64,000 bases of DNA from positions 5,585,501 through 5,649,500 of the forward strand of contig JAHQIY010000007.1 in NCBI GenBank assembly GCA_019054805.1. Direction: 5' to 3'. The first letter of the stretch is position 1. The number at the start of each line of letters is the position of its first letter. The stretch is from Brachionus manjavacas. Taxonomy: Eukaryota; Rotifera; Eurotatoria; Ploima; Brachionidae. The notes under the pieces are model-generated. The model had not been told where the DNA came from and made no database searches. It saw only the letters and a list, made by a program, of their open reading frames with translations. Shown piece after piece: positions 1 through 11,144 of the stretch. The position numbers and the translations under genes were made by a program.

Positions 1-81
1 ACTTTATTTTTCAATTAAAAATTTTCTGATCACAAAAAATTCCTTTTTAAATTTAACATTTTGCATTTAAATACCCTACAA

Positions 82-592
82 TGGAGATTATTAGATTACT
101 TTATTGTTCTTTTGTCAGGCCTCAATTGGAGTATGCAATTGCATCATGGTGTCCATTTTATGACAAAGATTTGAATGAATTTTAAAAAGTCCAACGGAAA
201 GCGACTTAGTTAATCCCCAGTTTGAATGATCTTGAATATTCAAAGTGTTTATTGAAACTCGGTTTAACTGATCCTAGAACAAGACGACTTCGAGGTGATT
301 TAATTCAAATGTTTAAGATTGTAAACAATATAGAAAAAGTGAATTCCATTGACCGGATAAATTAAAGCCTAAACAAAATGCCTGATAAAAAAAGATACGA
401 CTTGAGAAGGAACTAGTCCGCGAATGTATAAAAAACTGTCTTCCAAGAAATAATTTTTTACTAATGGAATTGTGAATGAGTGGAACAAATTGCCAGAAGA
501 AATAATAAATGCCAAGAAGAAATAATAACAGCTTATTAAAACTTCGCTTGGATAATCTCCAAGTTGCAGTTAATTTTTACTACTACTACTTA
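82..592 (+). mobile_element. Decayed non-LTR retrotransposon 3' fragment
   Basis: The translation shows the post-RT region of CR1/Jockey-like elements: LLYCSFVRPQLEYAIASW, then KVQRKAT, RRLRGDLIQMFKIVN and WNKLPEEIINA, broken by in-frame stops. It ends in a (TAC)n trinucleotide tail at about 577-592. The copy lies antisense in the last visible SSUH2 intron. It is 5' truncated and non-functional. Confidence 0.85.
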
Positions 593-622
593 TAAATATA
601 ATTTTTGTAATTATTTTATTAC

Positions 623-3600
623 CTGGGACAAAATTCTGCTCTGACTGAATTTGTTTAAATGCTGATTTAATAAGTTAGATGATGCTTCATTTATGTATTG
701 GTTTGGATGATTAGTCACTGGGAATACCTAGATTAGTGTTTAGTGAAATTTTTTCTGTATTTTTTGAATTTTTTTAATTATACTCTATAGTTAGTATCAG
801 AAAAAATAGTCTCTGTGACGCATTTTTTCAAAAGTTTATCGGGAACAAATTCAGTTTTACTGAAAAATTCATTTTTGTTGTTTTTAAAATCTACAATCAA
901 CTGCAAGTACCAGCGCAATCGCCCGCTACCTGCGCACGTTCTGCATATTTTGTAGCCTGTTCGTGAACATGAGTTACATCTTGAAATTTCAAGTTAAAAA
1001 TGTGAACAATTCTAAATTCCCAGTCAACCCAAAAATAAAAAAAAGTATAAAAATTTAATGAATTGTTAATGAATTGTTAATGAATTTTCAATGAAATTGA
1101 GTCGAATATCTTCAAAAATCATTTAATTTGAGTTGACGGGGGATGGTAAATTACGTTTGATTTCCACTTCCTGAGCATTGAAAACAACTTTCCCTTTGAT
1201 CTATACCACCTCTGCCTGATCCTTTACAATGAAAGCATGATTTCTTTAATAAAAAAGGGGGTTATAAAAAATCTGATATTTTAAGCTATTACTGATCCAC
1301 GGCCGTTACAAAAATCACAAATATAATTTCCTCTACCATGACATTTTTTACAAATCTAAAACAAAAAATTATTTTTTTGTTTAACTTTTTTTTGTATCTT
1401 GCCTCAATTTGAGATGTGTTTGGAATTTCAAGTTTGACTTTTTGATCTACAAACATTTGACCAGGTGAAACAGGAATGTCCCATGGATGTGGAGGAACCA
1501 TTCCATTATTAATAATAACTTGATCTAATAAAAATAAAATAAAAATAATCTTTCGAATTTTATTTTGTTTTACTAGAGGAAGGCTCGTAAACATATGCTG
1601 TCGCACGGTTTTCAGTAAAAGTCTCCAGTGTATACTGAAAAAAAAATTAATTAAATTCAGTCAAAAAATTAAATCCAAAGACAGATTGGTTTTGGTATTT
1701 GGTATTTATCTATTGCAAAGAAATTTTAAATTTTAAAAATAAAAAAAATTAATTTAAAAAGATGGTAAATGCTGTGACCATTAATAAAAAAGATCGAAAA
1801 GAACCTTACCGGGTTTCTATTCCACTTTTGCTCCCATTTTTAAGTACCTACTAGTGTTGGATACGGTCTAGACAAACCGGCCCAATACACGGATGGTTTT
1901 TGGCGGTCATTTGTCCGGTAAGCCAGGGGGTCTTATTTTTGGACTGCCAAAAAAATGGACAGAAAAATACGGCCAACTTTTTGGCGGTCAGCCACGTAGA
2001 TTGCAGGATATTTTGAAAAAATCTTTTAAATTTAAAAATAATATAATTTATTAAAATGATAAAAAAATTAAAATTTTTTTTTTAAATTTTCTGAAAGTTA
2101 AAGTGACTGCCCACCTAAAAGATGGCCATATTTTTTGTCCTTTTTTTAGCGTTCCTAATATTAGACCGCCTGGTTGACGGGACAATAGACCGTCAGCTAA
2201 AAGGTTGACCGGCTAATGCACGGTCGCGTGTTCGCTTGTACGAATTCCAACACTAGTTCTTATAAGAATAAAAAATGTAGCAAAAATTATTTATACATTT
2301 TTTTGAACATTATGTTATTCTATAGCTATTTTACGAAGAAATCACTCTACTATTGACCAAACTGTAAAAAAATACATAAAAATTCTTTCAAATTTATCAT
2401 ATATTTTTTCCAGAACATATTTTTCTAATGAAATTATCTTGTTCTTTTAGACACTTTCAAAAAGAAATACTTGCCTTAAATCTTTTTTGTCTTTTTTAAG
2501 TATAATTTTATGAATTTTTGGTATTTTGTAACTTATAAAATTTAAGAGTGATGATCTCATCAGATTTAAAGCGAGTAGGGTACTTGAAATGCTAAAGCGA
2601 ACGTTTACAAGTAGAAAAGAAAGGCTGTGGGTAAGATTGTATACATCCATGGTGAGACCTCACCTAGATTACGCAGTGCAGGTTTGGAATCCAAGTTTGA
2701 AAAGAGATGTGAATGCGCTAGAAAAGGTGCAAGAGTGAGGAACAAAAATACCTCTGTCTTTAAGAAACATGTCGTATGCAATGAGGTTGATGAAATTAGG
2801 ACTGAAAAAGCTAAGCGAAAGAAGGGTAAGAGGGGACTTGATTGAACTGTACAAATTAGTGAATGGAATACAAAAGGTAGGCCTGGTCAAGAATCTAGTA
2901 AAAAGATCAGAAATCAAGGGTCCAGTCGGGGCCTTAAGAGGAAATAGCGTCAGAGTCTAGAGAGAAATTTTTTCAGCTCAAATTAGAAACGATTTTGCAG
3001 TAAGCGCCAGACATGTATTTTTCTCAAACAGAGTAGTTCCGCATTGGAATAAGTTGGCAGAAAATGTAGTGAAATCTAAGTCAACCGCTAATTTTAAAAT
3101 GGCTTAAGATAAATTAAATGAAATCGGCTGCTTCAGCTCTACACGGCCAATCGGCGGTGATGGGCTCAGACACTCTACATGTTAGGTGTCGCAGCAAAAA
3201 CTACTACTACTACTACAATTCAATAAAATTCAATTTATTAAAACTCTATTATAATACAATACAAAAAAAAATTATAGAAAATTACGATATGATTTTTTTT
3301 AATTTAAAAAAAGGCTTAGAGAAAAAAAAATTAGAGGAAAATCTTATTTAGATGATTTAAAATAAGTCAAAGTTCTAACAATTTATGATCCATGGGCCAA
3401 GTAGAATTTTAATTGGGAAAATCAGCACCAACCATGCTACAATATAAGTTTTTTAAAAAAATTAGCTTTACTTCTTTAAATTTTTTCAAGGTCTTGAGTT
3501 CCAGACCTGATAATAATTTTTACACTTTTCACTATTTACTTATCCATTCAATTATTTATACGTTTCTAAAATTATTATTTTTAATGATAAAAAACCATCA

Positions 3601-4063
3601 TTTTGAATAACTTAAAGATTTTTCTTTTTACAATACCAGTACCAACTCTTGATATACTTAAAAAGATTACTTGGAAAGTATTAGTTGTTAACATTTCTAT
3701 AATCTCTAAATTCTTTACGGGGTCTTTTCCATAGCAGCATTTTTCACTAACATAATTAGCCAAAATCTCTTTCACTTCTTGTTCACTCAAAGCTGAGGAA
3801 CTTAAAAAATTCTCTTAAGCTGAAAAAAATCAAAAAAAAAGTATTCGGTACTCTTTAAAGACAACAGGTTCCGATTTAATTTCTGGTTTAACATTTATTG
3901 GTTCTATTCAAAAAGGAAAATATCAGTTTTAAATCAAAATTAATTTCAATTTACCCGGAGGACAAAATCCTATTTGATATCCTGGGCATGATGGATTGTC
4001 CGGATATGCAGGCGGCGGATCATTGACCACTTCATTTTGAGAACCATAATTTACATTATACAT
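623..4063 (-). CDS. SSUH2: SSUH2-like protein with DnaJ-type CxxCxGxG repeats (3' end beyond window)
   Basis: Nine exons were assembled by eye: 4063-3955, 3903-3852, 3800-3671, 1634-1574, 1524-1403, 1355-1293, 1243-1155, 979-784 and 727-623. All phases match and they give 309 codons without a stop. The start MYNVNYGSQ is followed by a Pro-rich stretch, then SEKCCYGKD and YTLETFTENR, both hallmark SSUH2 segments. Five CxxC units follow (CKKCHGRG, CDFCNGRG, CFHCKGSG, CFQCSGSG, then CNSC and CRTCAGSG), then the RLRWYLQLIVDF block. The family's last 40 or so residues are missing, because the exon at 623 ends in a donor and the next exon must lie left of base 1. SSUH2 proteins are poorly understood and linked to odontogenesis in vertebrates. 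The intron at 1402-1356 uses GC-AG instead of GT-AG. The 2-kb third intron and the last intron carry opposite-strand retrotransposon fragments. Exon edges 3800 and 979 were chosen by phase. Family call is strong; individual splice sites are inferred. Confidence 0.85.
1853..2257. mobile_element. MITE-like element with 12-bp terminal inverted repeats
   Basis: The ends read ACTAGTGTTGGA and TCCAACACTAGT, a perfect 12-bp inverted repeat about 405 bp apart. The interior is GC-richer than the surroundings, with several GACCG/CGGTC words and an AT-rich middle. The flanking 8-mers (gtacctac and gttcttat) agree at five positions and could be a decayed target duplication. The end sequence and size resemble non-autonomous hAT elements, but no coding capacity is present. 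It sits in the third SSUH2 intron. Confidence 0.55.
2541..3220 (+). mobile_element. Non-LTR retrotransposon 3' fragment with (CTA)n tail
   Basis: Translation gives LEMLKRTFTSRKERLW, then TSMVRPHLDYAVQVWNP, KRDVNALEKVQE, ERRVRGDLIELYKLVNG and VVPHWNKLAENVVKS. This is the conserved C-terminal part of CR1-like reverse transcriptases. There is one stop and one frameshift near 2735, and another stop near 2959. The 3' UTR (from about 3120) is GC-richer and runs into (CTA)n at 3201-3216. It is inserted antisense in the SSUH2 intron. Less decayed than the copy at 82-592. Confidence 0.9.
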
Positions 4064-5792
4064 GATTAAAGAGCTAAATAATAAATGACAAAAAGAGTGA
4101 TTTTTAAATTAAAATTAACTGATTTTATGTTGCTATAGTTAAGTTTGAAAAAGATAGTAAATTATCTAATTAAACCGCATGACATTAATCATTATAAAAT
4201 TCGAGTATTAATTTGATAAGAAATTGTGTTTAAGCATGAAAATTTTATTTAAAAAAAATGAAAATCTGAAAATCTTTTATTATGAAATCTAAAAAGAAAT
4301 TAAAGCAATTTATTTATTAATTTTCAATATATCTAATAAAAGCTAAAATTTTTGAAAATCGCTTAATTCTTGATTTTCAATAAAATATTCACAATAAAAA
4401 TAAAAATAAAAAAATAAATTAATCAGATTGACCGAAAATTAACTTTTTTTCAGATCGGTGAATTAAATCATTTATGTTTCATAAATTAAGTCATCATTAA
4501 GCCTATACGGATCTAGAAAAACAATGGAAATATAATGCATCTTGACGAATCTCTGTTTTATCAAAGTATTCAGAGATAATTTCATGCAGAAGTATGCAAA
4601 CCCCTTTGTCAAAAAAATAAATAAAAATGAATTGTTTTTTTTTGTTGACTAAAATTTAGATTTTTGGCTTAAATTTTAATTTTTTTTCTAGAGTAAACTT
4701 TATTATTTTTATGAGAACAATCAATTCTTTTAAAAAAATGAAAAAATGAAAGCATTTAACTACTATTTTATCGACTAGGTATATTTCTTTAAAAAAAATT
4801 AGAATAAGAATATTGAATTATTAGTATTTTGAAACAAAACTAAAATATTTTATGTCTCTGAAAAATTGACAAATATCATGGGTAAACTTTGAGTTTATTT
4901 ATTTTTGGAAAGTTTTTAAGAAAAAATTCACTATTGACTCAAAATTTTAATAAAGACTTAAAATATTTTTTTATTTTTTAAATAATTTAAATGAAAATTT
5001 AATCCTTAAAAAATGTGCTTTGCTTTTGGCAACTTGAAGTTCATGATCAAAATCAAATGATTGAAGCTTAATTGATCTGAATAAAAATTAAATTTGTGTT
5101 ATTTTTTTTTTAAACATAAGATTTTAATTATTTTAATTAAAGAAAAACAAATATTTTTTTATAATTGATTTTAATTGATTTTTCTAAAATTTGTATTTGA
5201 GACTTAAAAGAAAAATTGAAAATCTCTATTCAGGTATTCAAAATATGGATTTAAATGATATCTTGAAATTAATTAAAATGTTAAAGCAAAAAAAAGTTAA
5301 ATTTTGTTTTTCAAAATTTCCAAAAATTGGTTAAAATTCTATTTTCAATTCAGATAAAAATTAATATAATTTCTCCCTAATTAAGGATTAAACAAATAAT
5401 GCTAAGTAAAGTTTAGTCATTTTTTTTTAAAAACTAAAACAAAAAATTTTGAAAATTACATTTGTTCATTAACTTAAAGAAATCACAAAATTAATTTTTA
5501 CACTGAAAAAATATTCTAAAATCATTTAATGTAATATTTTTCGTTTATCTTTATCTTGATTTAGAAATTTGTTTTATTCTTTTATTTTAAAAACAATAAA
5601 AAAGAGTTTAAAATTATCTTGTTGAATGGATTTATGAAATCTAAAACATTACTATAATATTTTTCGAGGTAGTTTTAATGAATACATACCGAAAGATTTA
5701 AAGGATCAAGGAATCTAAATAGTAATATTGTTACCATTTTTGAAGCCAAAATTTGTTGATAAATTGTTTTAAAAATGAATTTTTTTTTAAAA
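4064..5792. other. Gene-free AT-rich stretch
   Basis: This stretch lies upstream of the SSUH2-like start codon. It is very AT-rich with frequent poly-A and poly-T runs. I found no reading frame, repeat or RNA gene. The SSUH2 promoter should lie at its left end, but no clear element was seen. Confidence 0.5.
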
Positions 5793-7105
5793 TAGTAGTA
5801 GTAGTAGTAGTAATAAGAACTTCAGTATTGAATAAATCTACACTAACACCAAACGGCGTTTAGCTCAAGTTGAGCTGTGGCAGTCTTTCTTTGCTTTCTC
5901 TGCACCATACCAAACACTTCTTTATCAATACCCGATTTGAAGCTATTGACTGTTTCAGCATTCACCACACTTTGTGGTAAATCATTCCACCTTGACACAA
6001 TTCTGTTCGATAAAAAATTGTATCTAAATGAGCCGCGTTTACTAATTTCTCTAACAAGCTTCATGTTATGCTCTCTTCTTAGATTCATTTTCAAACTTTT
6101 TGCAAAATTCACTCCATTCACCAAGTTGATTTTCTCATGGCCGTTGACTATTTTAAACGGCATATAATTATTACCTGTGTTTATTTTATGCAAAAAAAAA
6201 CTAAAATACTGAATTTGGAACAAAATTTTTTATTCATTACTTTTTATTAGAAATATAAAGTACTAATTATCTAAATAGAACAAAAAAATAAAAATAAAAA
6301 CAGAATATATTTTTTAAGGACAAAAAAATCAAATTCTCTATCGAGGCATTTTTTAGCATCCTCCAAGGAGCGAAAACTGCAGAAAGGAAAATAACTTTTA
6401 CCTTTTCCTCTAGTTTTTCCTTTAGTATTAGCTTCAAATGCCTGATCTTGAGATATGTTATTAGGAATTTCTTCAATTACAGGAATTTTTTTTTTAATTC
6501 CCGAGTTATTTTAAAAATTCATTTATTTATTTGATTAACTATATCGAACTAGAGATAAGGCTACATTTTTTTATATAAAAATAAAATCAAAAGTGTTAAT
6601 TTTATAAACAAAAAATGAAAGATAAAAATTTCAAAGTGGCAATTTTTTTGAACATTATAGGATTAATTAATAAATAATTTAGGTTTTTTTGATTGTATAA
6701 GAGTTTCATTTCAATCAATAATGTATTTCTAAATTAAAATAGTGATCAATTCAAATGTAATTGACATTAATTACAAAAAAAAACTAAAATGTTTTAATTT
6801 TGTTCCTAATTCAGTATTTTAGTTTTTAAATTGCATTTTATTGTTATTTAAGAATATTATACGCGATTTTAAACATTTGAATTAAATCTCCTCTTGTTCT
6901 ACGCTCTTCCTAGTTCATTAGTTCTAGCGATTTAAGCCTATCTTCGTATGATTTTTTCTTTAAATATTTGACTAATTTGGTTGCACGTCTCTGAACTTTC
7001 TCAATCATATTTATACTTGCTTTGGTTGAAGGATTCCACATACTAATGGCATATTCGAGATGCGGTCTGACAAGTCCAGTGTATAAAAGTCTAAGAGTCT
7101 CACAA
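5793..7105 (-). mobile_element. Non-LTR retrotransposon fragment, split by a 707-bp insertion
   Basis: The upstream half (7105-6866) translates as LRLLYTGLVRPHLEYAIS, KVQRRATKLVKYLKKKS and RTRGDLIQMFKI with one stop. The downstream half (6158-5843) continues as FKIVNGHEKINLVNG, NLRREHNMKLVREISKRGSF, SRWNDLPQSVVNAETVNSFK and ends at a stop. The (CTA)n tail, on the minus strand, is at about 5793-5812. If the element at 6159-6865 and one copy of the flanking 9-mer are ignored, the frame runs through without a break. This is the C-terminal region of a CR1-like reverse transcriptase; the catalytic part is absent. Confidence 0.9.
6159..6865. mobile_element. 707-bp inverted-repeat element with 9-bp target duplication
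   Basis: The element is bounded by direct copies of ATTTTAAAC at 6150-6158 and 6866-6874. The outer ends are GGCATATAAT and, on the other strand, CGCGTATAAT. Imperfect terminal inverted repeats extend about 70 bp (6159-6230 and 6794-6865) and share AAACTAAAATACTGAATT followed by GGAACAAAATT. There is no coding capacity. Long inverted repeats with a 9-bp duplication are typical of Mutator-like (MULE) elements, so a non-autonomous MULE is the best guess. A decayed MULE transposase lies 3.5 kb away, but I see no proof that they are related. Confidence 0.8.
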
Positions 7106-7910
7106 AATGTTCATAATTTTCAAATTTGCTTTTTATCATAAAAATTTTTCTTAATGAAAAATAGACAATAAAAATAATTTTGTTCAGATTTTTAATTATA
7201 TTATAAACTGACCGGTTTTGGCTATATGAAGCTTTCCTCAGAGTCTAAAAATTAAAGATCATAATAATTTACTTTAGTAAAAATACATTTATATTTAATT
7301 TATTTTTTTTTAAATTTCATAAATATACAAATATATAATCAATAAATAAACATAGATTAAATTTAGAGAAAAAAGTAAAAAAACAGAAAATAAAAGAATT
7401 AAAAAAAATTTTTTTTTGTTTAATATCAGAGAAAATAATAATCTTTATAATCTTTTACTTAACTAAATCTCCAATTTAACAATATTATTTCAGGAAGCAA
7501 AAGTTATTTATCTTTTCAATATTTGGAATTTTTTTTGTTCAATATAGGTATATCTAGCTTAAGGAATAAATTTATTAGATTTGTTTCAATTTTTCTGCAT
7601 TTATTTAATTCAACTAAGTTTGAGTCAAAAAAAAAAAAAACTAAAATAATCTACTGCTACTTCACTTAAACTACAGAATTTACTTAAACATGCATTTACA
7701 TTATTTTTAAAATATTTTACTTTTTAAAATTCTTTTTTATTCTATTCTATTCGAATTTCGGAACAAAAATAAAATTAAATTTAAATATGCAATTTTAATT
7801 AATGAATAAAAATCAAATCTAAATTGCAAAATCTCTCTTTTTTTTGTAAATGCATAAACACAAACATATAAATTTAGTAGGAGATTTCTTCAAAATTGAT
7901 AATCCAAAAA
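7106..7910. other. AT-rich intergenic stretch
   Basis: This lies between the retrotransposon fragment and CWC15. It is AT-rich with many short homopolymer runs. Nothing recognisable was found, and the CWC15 promoter should lie at its right end. Confidence 0.45.
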
Positions 7911-8600
7911 ATGTCAACCACAAATTCAATTGATTTAGGTGGTTTATCGAAGCAGTATGCTGCGAGGGACTTACCAGGTCAATTAAAACTCAAATATCGA
8001 GACATTGGCCAGGCTGCACCCGAGGAGGTTCGTAAAGACAACAAAGAATTAAGAAAAGAATTGGAAGAACGAGAAAAATTATCCGGAAAAAAAGACACCA
8101 CTAAGCGCCTGAGTCTAACGGAGGGAAAAGAGAGTGATAGATCAAAAAGACAAAGAATTGAAGCCGCATCTGTAAACTTAGATGCAGATGAAGTTCTAGC
8201 GGATAGTGAGAGTGAAGATGAAAGCGATTTGAAGAAGAAAACTGGACATGAGAGTGAAGATGAAACTGATGATGATGACGAAGATGACGATGATACAGAG
8301 GCTCTAATGGCTGAACTGAACAAGATAAAGCAGGAAAGAGCAGCAGAAGCCGCTAGATTGGAGGCTGAGAAAAAAGTTAGAGAAGAAAAAATTCGAGTTG
8401 AGAATATTTTAAAAGGAAATCCGCTGCTTAATGAGCAAAAACCTGGCACCAGTGATTTCAAAGTAAAAAGAAGATGGGATGACGACGTTGTTTTCAAGAA
8501 TTGTGCCAAAATAGATGGCGATAAAAAGCAAAAAGATTTTATCAATGACACTCTTAGATCAGAATTTCATAAAAAATTCATGGACAGATATATCAAATAA
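7911..8600 (+). CDS. CWC15: Spliceosome-associated protein CWC15
   Basis: This single-exon gene encodes 229 residues, the same length as I recall for the human protein. The N-terminus has [21 protein letters not shown] and APEEVR...[11 protein letters not shown], diagnostic of the Cwf15/Cwc15 family. The middle (about 85-150) is acidic, with a run of Asp/Glu, followed by a charged coiled coil. The C-terminus carries the invariant [18 protein letters not shown] block and ends with [21 protein letters not shown]15 is a component of the Prp19-associated part of the activated spliceosome in the nucleus. I start at the ATG at 7911; the in-frame extension upstream begins with TTG and lacks support. 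Nothing is broken. Confidence 0.97.
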   Translation: MSTTNSIDLGGLSKQYAARDLPGQLKLKYRDIGQAAPEEVRKDNKELRKELEEREKLSGKKDTTKRLSLTEGKESDRSKRQRIEAASVNLDADEVLADSESEDESDLKKKTGHESEDETDDDDEDDDDTEALMAELNKIKQERAAEAARLEAEKKVREEKIRVENILKGNPLLNEQKPGTSDFKVKRRWDDDVVFKNCAKIDGDKKQKDFINDTLRSEFHKKFMDRYIK

Positions 8601-8809
8601 AATCTTTATTTACTTTATGGGTTTGAAAAGCTTATAAATTTGTTATGATTTTTATTTTGTATTAAATTGTATCTATCGAATAAAAAATTTAGAAGATATT
8701 TTTTAGAATAAAAATTACAAAAATTTACTTAGCCACCATTAAAATAAATACAAAAAAATGATTATATATTTTAGCGATTAGTAATAGAAATAAAAATTTT
8801 TGAGAATTT

Positions 8810-9005
8810 CGGTTTTTTGAAAATTAAGTACAAAAGAACAGAACAAAATGGAAAAAAAAATAATTTTCTTCAAAAAGTAAAAATTAAATTCTGTGGTTGC
8901 AACAATGTGCAACATACATATTTGCATTATTAACCAAATTCTGGTAAAATTCTAAACTAGCATTGAGCATTTTGCAGAGATTTTTCACACTCTCAGACAA
9001 AACCA
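8810..9005 (+). mobile_element. Fragment of a short inverted-repeat element (family also at 27158-27403)
   Basis: The left end (CGGTTTTTTGAAAATTAAG, then AGAACAGAACAAAATG) matches the reverse complement of the right end of the copy at 27158-27403. The interiors share TTGCAGAGATTTT and several TTGCA/TGCAAC words in the same order. The right terminal repeat is missing, and a different palindromic element starts at about 9016. It is non-coding and probably a MITE relic. Confidence 0.45.
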
Positions 9006-9015
9006 ATTTTTTTAA

Positions 9016-9640
9016 ACAAAAAAATTTGACTGCTCGCAAAATTTAATTTGATTTTTGAAAAATAAAAAAAAAATTTATTAAGTAGTAGTAGTGTAAACTG
9101 CAGCTTGGAGTCAACCAAGCAGAGCTCTAATGAGCTATAGCAGTCGCTTCAAATCGTTTCGCCATCCAAACATCAAGATTTGCTTTAAAACTGTTTGTAT
9201 TCCTTGAGTTGATAATTTCTTCCGGTAGTTTATTCCACTCATTGACAACCCTGTTAATAAAAAGTTAAATCTAGGAAGACAACTCCTAACTAGCTCTCGT
9301 GTAAGGTTCTGTCTGTATCTTCTCAACTCATATCTAACAATATTTTTTTTGTTCAATATTTTTTGATTTTACTCTTAATTTTAAAAAAAGATAAGTTAAA
9401 TTTGGGAACAAAAAATGTCAAATTTGAATTTTAAAATTAATAAATATAAATTCAAAAAAAATAAAATTATCGAGTTTACTAAAATTTTAAATGGACTTCA
9501 ACGAGTTAAAAGAAATGGATAAACTCCAGTTGTCATGAAAAGAGTATAATCAAAAAATATTGAACAAAAAAAATATTGTTAATAAATTTTTTTTTTCAAA
9601 AATCAAATTAAATATTGTGAGCAGTCAAATTTTTTCTAAA
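9016..9640. mobile_element. Palindromic element interrupted by a retrotransposon
   Basis: An outer arm at 9022-9080 pairs with 9582-9640, sharing TTTGACTGCTC and AATTTAATTTGATTTTTGAAA. An inner arm at 9336-9373 pairs with 9542-9580, sharing AACAATATTTTTTTTG and TTCAATATTTTTTGATT. The right arm (9542-9640) is continuous; the left one is split by the copy at 9082-9335. So this was an element with about 100-bp inverted arms and a 170-bp loop before the insertion. It is non-coding. Confidence 0.75.
9082..9335 (-). mobile_element. 5'-truncated non-LTR retrotransposon copy
   Basis: On the minus strand it reads RYELRRYRQNLTRELVRS, CLPRFNF, then after a frameshift NRVVNEWNKLPEEIINSRN, TNSFKANLDVWMAKRFEATA and a stop. 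The (CTA)n tail is at 9082-9092. It starts abruptly at 9335 and is inserted in the left arm of the palindrome at 9016-9640. The short flanking TAA may be a target duplication. Confidence 0.85.
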
Positions 9641-10012
9641 CATTACTTTAAAAAAATTTTGTTCATAGAATTAATGAACAAAATTCTATGAACAAAATTC
9701 TATGAATTTTTTTTTTCTCAAATAAATTTTGAGACCAACTGGTCTATAAATTAAATAGTGATTTTTTTTCGATAAAATATAGGACCGGCTGGTCATGAAA
9801 TAGATCAGTCCCAAATTTACATTTGATGATGAACTTAAATTTGCGGTAATAAATAAAAGGCGGATCCGAATTTCAGGTACCTAATTATATTTTTAATTAT
9901 ATTTTATTAGACAGATTATATTTTTCCGGATTAAAATGCTTAAATACGAGTCTGGATTAAAAAAGAATTTCTCAGAAAAAATCTATTAATTTAAATTCGC
10001 TTATATTTTATT
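9641..10012. other. Gene-free stretch with short palindromes
   Basis: At about 9660-9710 the words TTTTGTTCATAGAATT and AACAAAATTCTATG (twice) form a small inverted and direct repeat. Two related palindromic 12-mers, GACCAACTGGTC (about 9733) and GACCGGCTGGTC (about 9783), lie 50 bp apart. No reading frame was found. These may be outer parts of the neighbouring transposons. Confidence 0.4.
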
Positions 10013-10225
10013 CAAATGACAAATTTATAGAAAGTATATGACAAATTTTTCTTTTATTAACTGACAAAATAAAAATAAAAAGGATAACAAAATTATAGAA
10101 GCTACTGACAATTTTTTTTATAATAATAACAAACATTTTTTTTTATGACAAAAAGTAGCAATAAAATAATGACAAATATTTAAAAAAAAGGTGTGTAAAA
10201 TTATTGAAACCAATGACAAATTTAT
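10013..10225. repeat. Array of dispersed TGACAA(A/T) motifs
   Basis: TGACAA followed by A or T occurs seven times in about 200 bp, always on the plus strand, at irregular 20-45 bp spacing. The array lies directly 3' of the MULE coding relic (which ends at 10321). A similar array is at 13237-13467. Subterminal motif clusters of this kind often serve as transposase binding sites, but that role is inference here. Confidence 0.5.
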
Positions 10226-10320
10226 TTATTACGGAAAAAAAAAAAACTCAAATGAAAATTAAAAAAATGAATGAAAAAAGAAAACTCAAGTGAAAAATAA
10301 AAAAAGAAAACTCAAAGCAA

Positions 10321-11144
10321 TTAAATTTGTTTTTTTGGTCGACCTCGGCCACGTTTAGTCGAAGTGGCAGCAGCAGCAGCAGCATTTGAATCTAAATGCT
10401 CTTCTTGTTGGTCCGGAAAATCATTTTGAAAGGCTAGAGCTGGCGTGGTTGGTTCGGCCTTCCTCTTTTACGTTTTTGGCCAATTGGTATGGTTTTGGCA
10501 GCAAGAGGAATTTCAACTAAATTTTACCGGGAAGCAAGACCAACGGTGTGTGCACAAATATAGTTTTTGAGATACGCTTTGCAAATACAAGTGCTGTTTT
10601 TCCAATTTATTTTGTCCAAATGTATTTGAAAAACAAAACATGAGTCAGAGTACTCATCAAATGATTTCCAGGAACGATTAATTTTGGCAAGAAGGTGAGC
10701 CTCAGCTTGGCTTTTATTTATCGGTTGATTTAACGATAACGAAGTAAAATGGAAAGTTTGGCCATGTTTCAACTTAATGATGTTCTCAGTCTTAGCATTA
10801 GATGACCACTGAAAAGCAGCGGTATAAGTTTGAAGATCAACTTCAACTTCCTCAGCAGATACAACACAATTAGGATCTGAAGGATTCCTGTCCCAAGACC
10901 ATCTACCGACCATGTATTTTTCTACAAATGAAAGGAAAACTCCAAGATTATGACGCTCACGCATTGCAGATTCGACTTTAATCACACGATTCCAAGCCTC
11001 AAGGGCATTATTTGTTGACGGAAGACCTAAAGCATATCCTTCAAACCAACCTTTTAACGATGAAGTCCATTCAGAAGAAAAGAAGTCAAGGAAATTGTTC
11101 AAGCACTCAAGTTTTTTAGAACGATACTTCAGAATAATAACCAA
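10321..11144 (-). pseudogene. MULE-type transposase, C-terminal part with SWIM zinc finger and AT hooks
   Basis: The 206-codon open part contains GLPSTNNALEAWNRVIK, the strongly conserved C-terminal end of the MULE transposase domain. A spacer of about 100 residues follows, then a SWIM zinc finger, CICKAYLKNYICAH (CxC...CxH). After an in-frame stop at 10524 the same frame continues with the AT-hook-like KRKRGRPN. A frameshift then leads to a Ser/Ala-rich tail ending KRGRGRPKKQI and a stop at 10321. The catalytic N-terminal part of the transposase is missing, so the copy is 5' truncated and broken. Such proteins move Mutator-like DNA transposons. The neighbouring TGACAAA array may be the element's end. 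Family call is firm; activity is excluded. Confidence 0.85.

Noticed and set aside
1762-1853. 30-codon plus-strand frame inside the SSUH2 intron (MVNAVTINKKDRKEPY)
   Set aside because: Too short, no partner exons or motif; next to a MITE.
7979-8551. 190-codon minus-strand Ser-rich frame
   Set aside because: It is antisense to CWC15.
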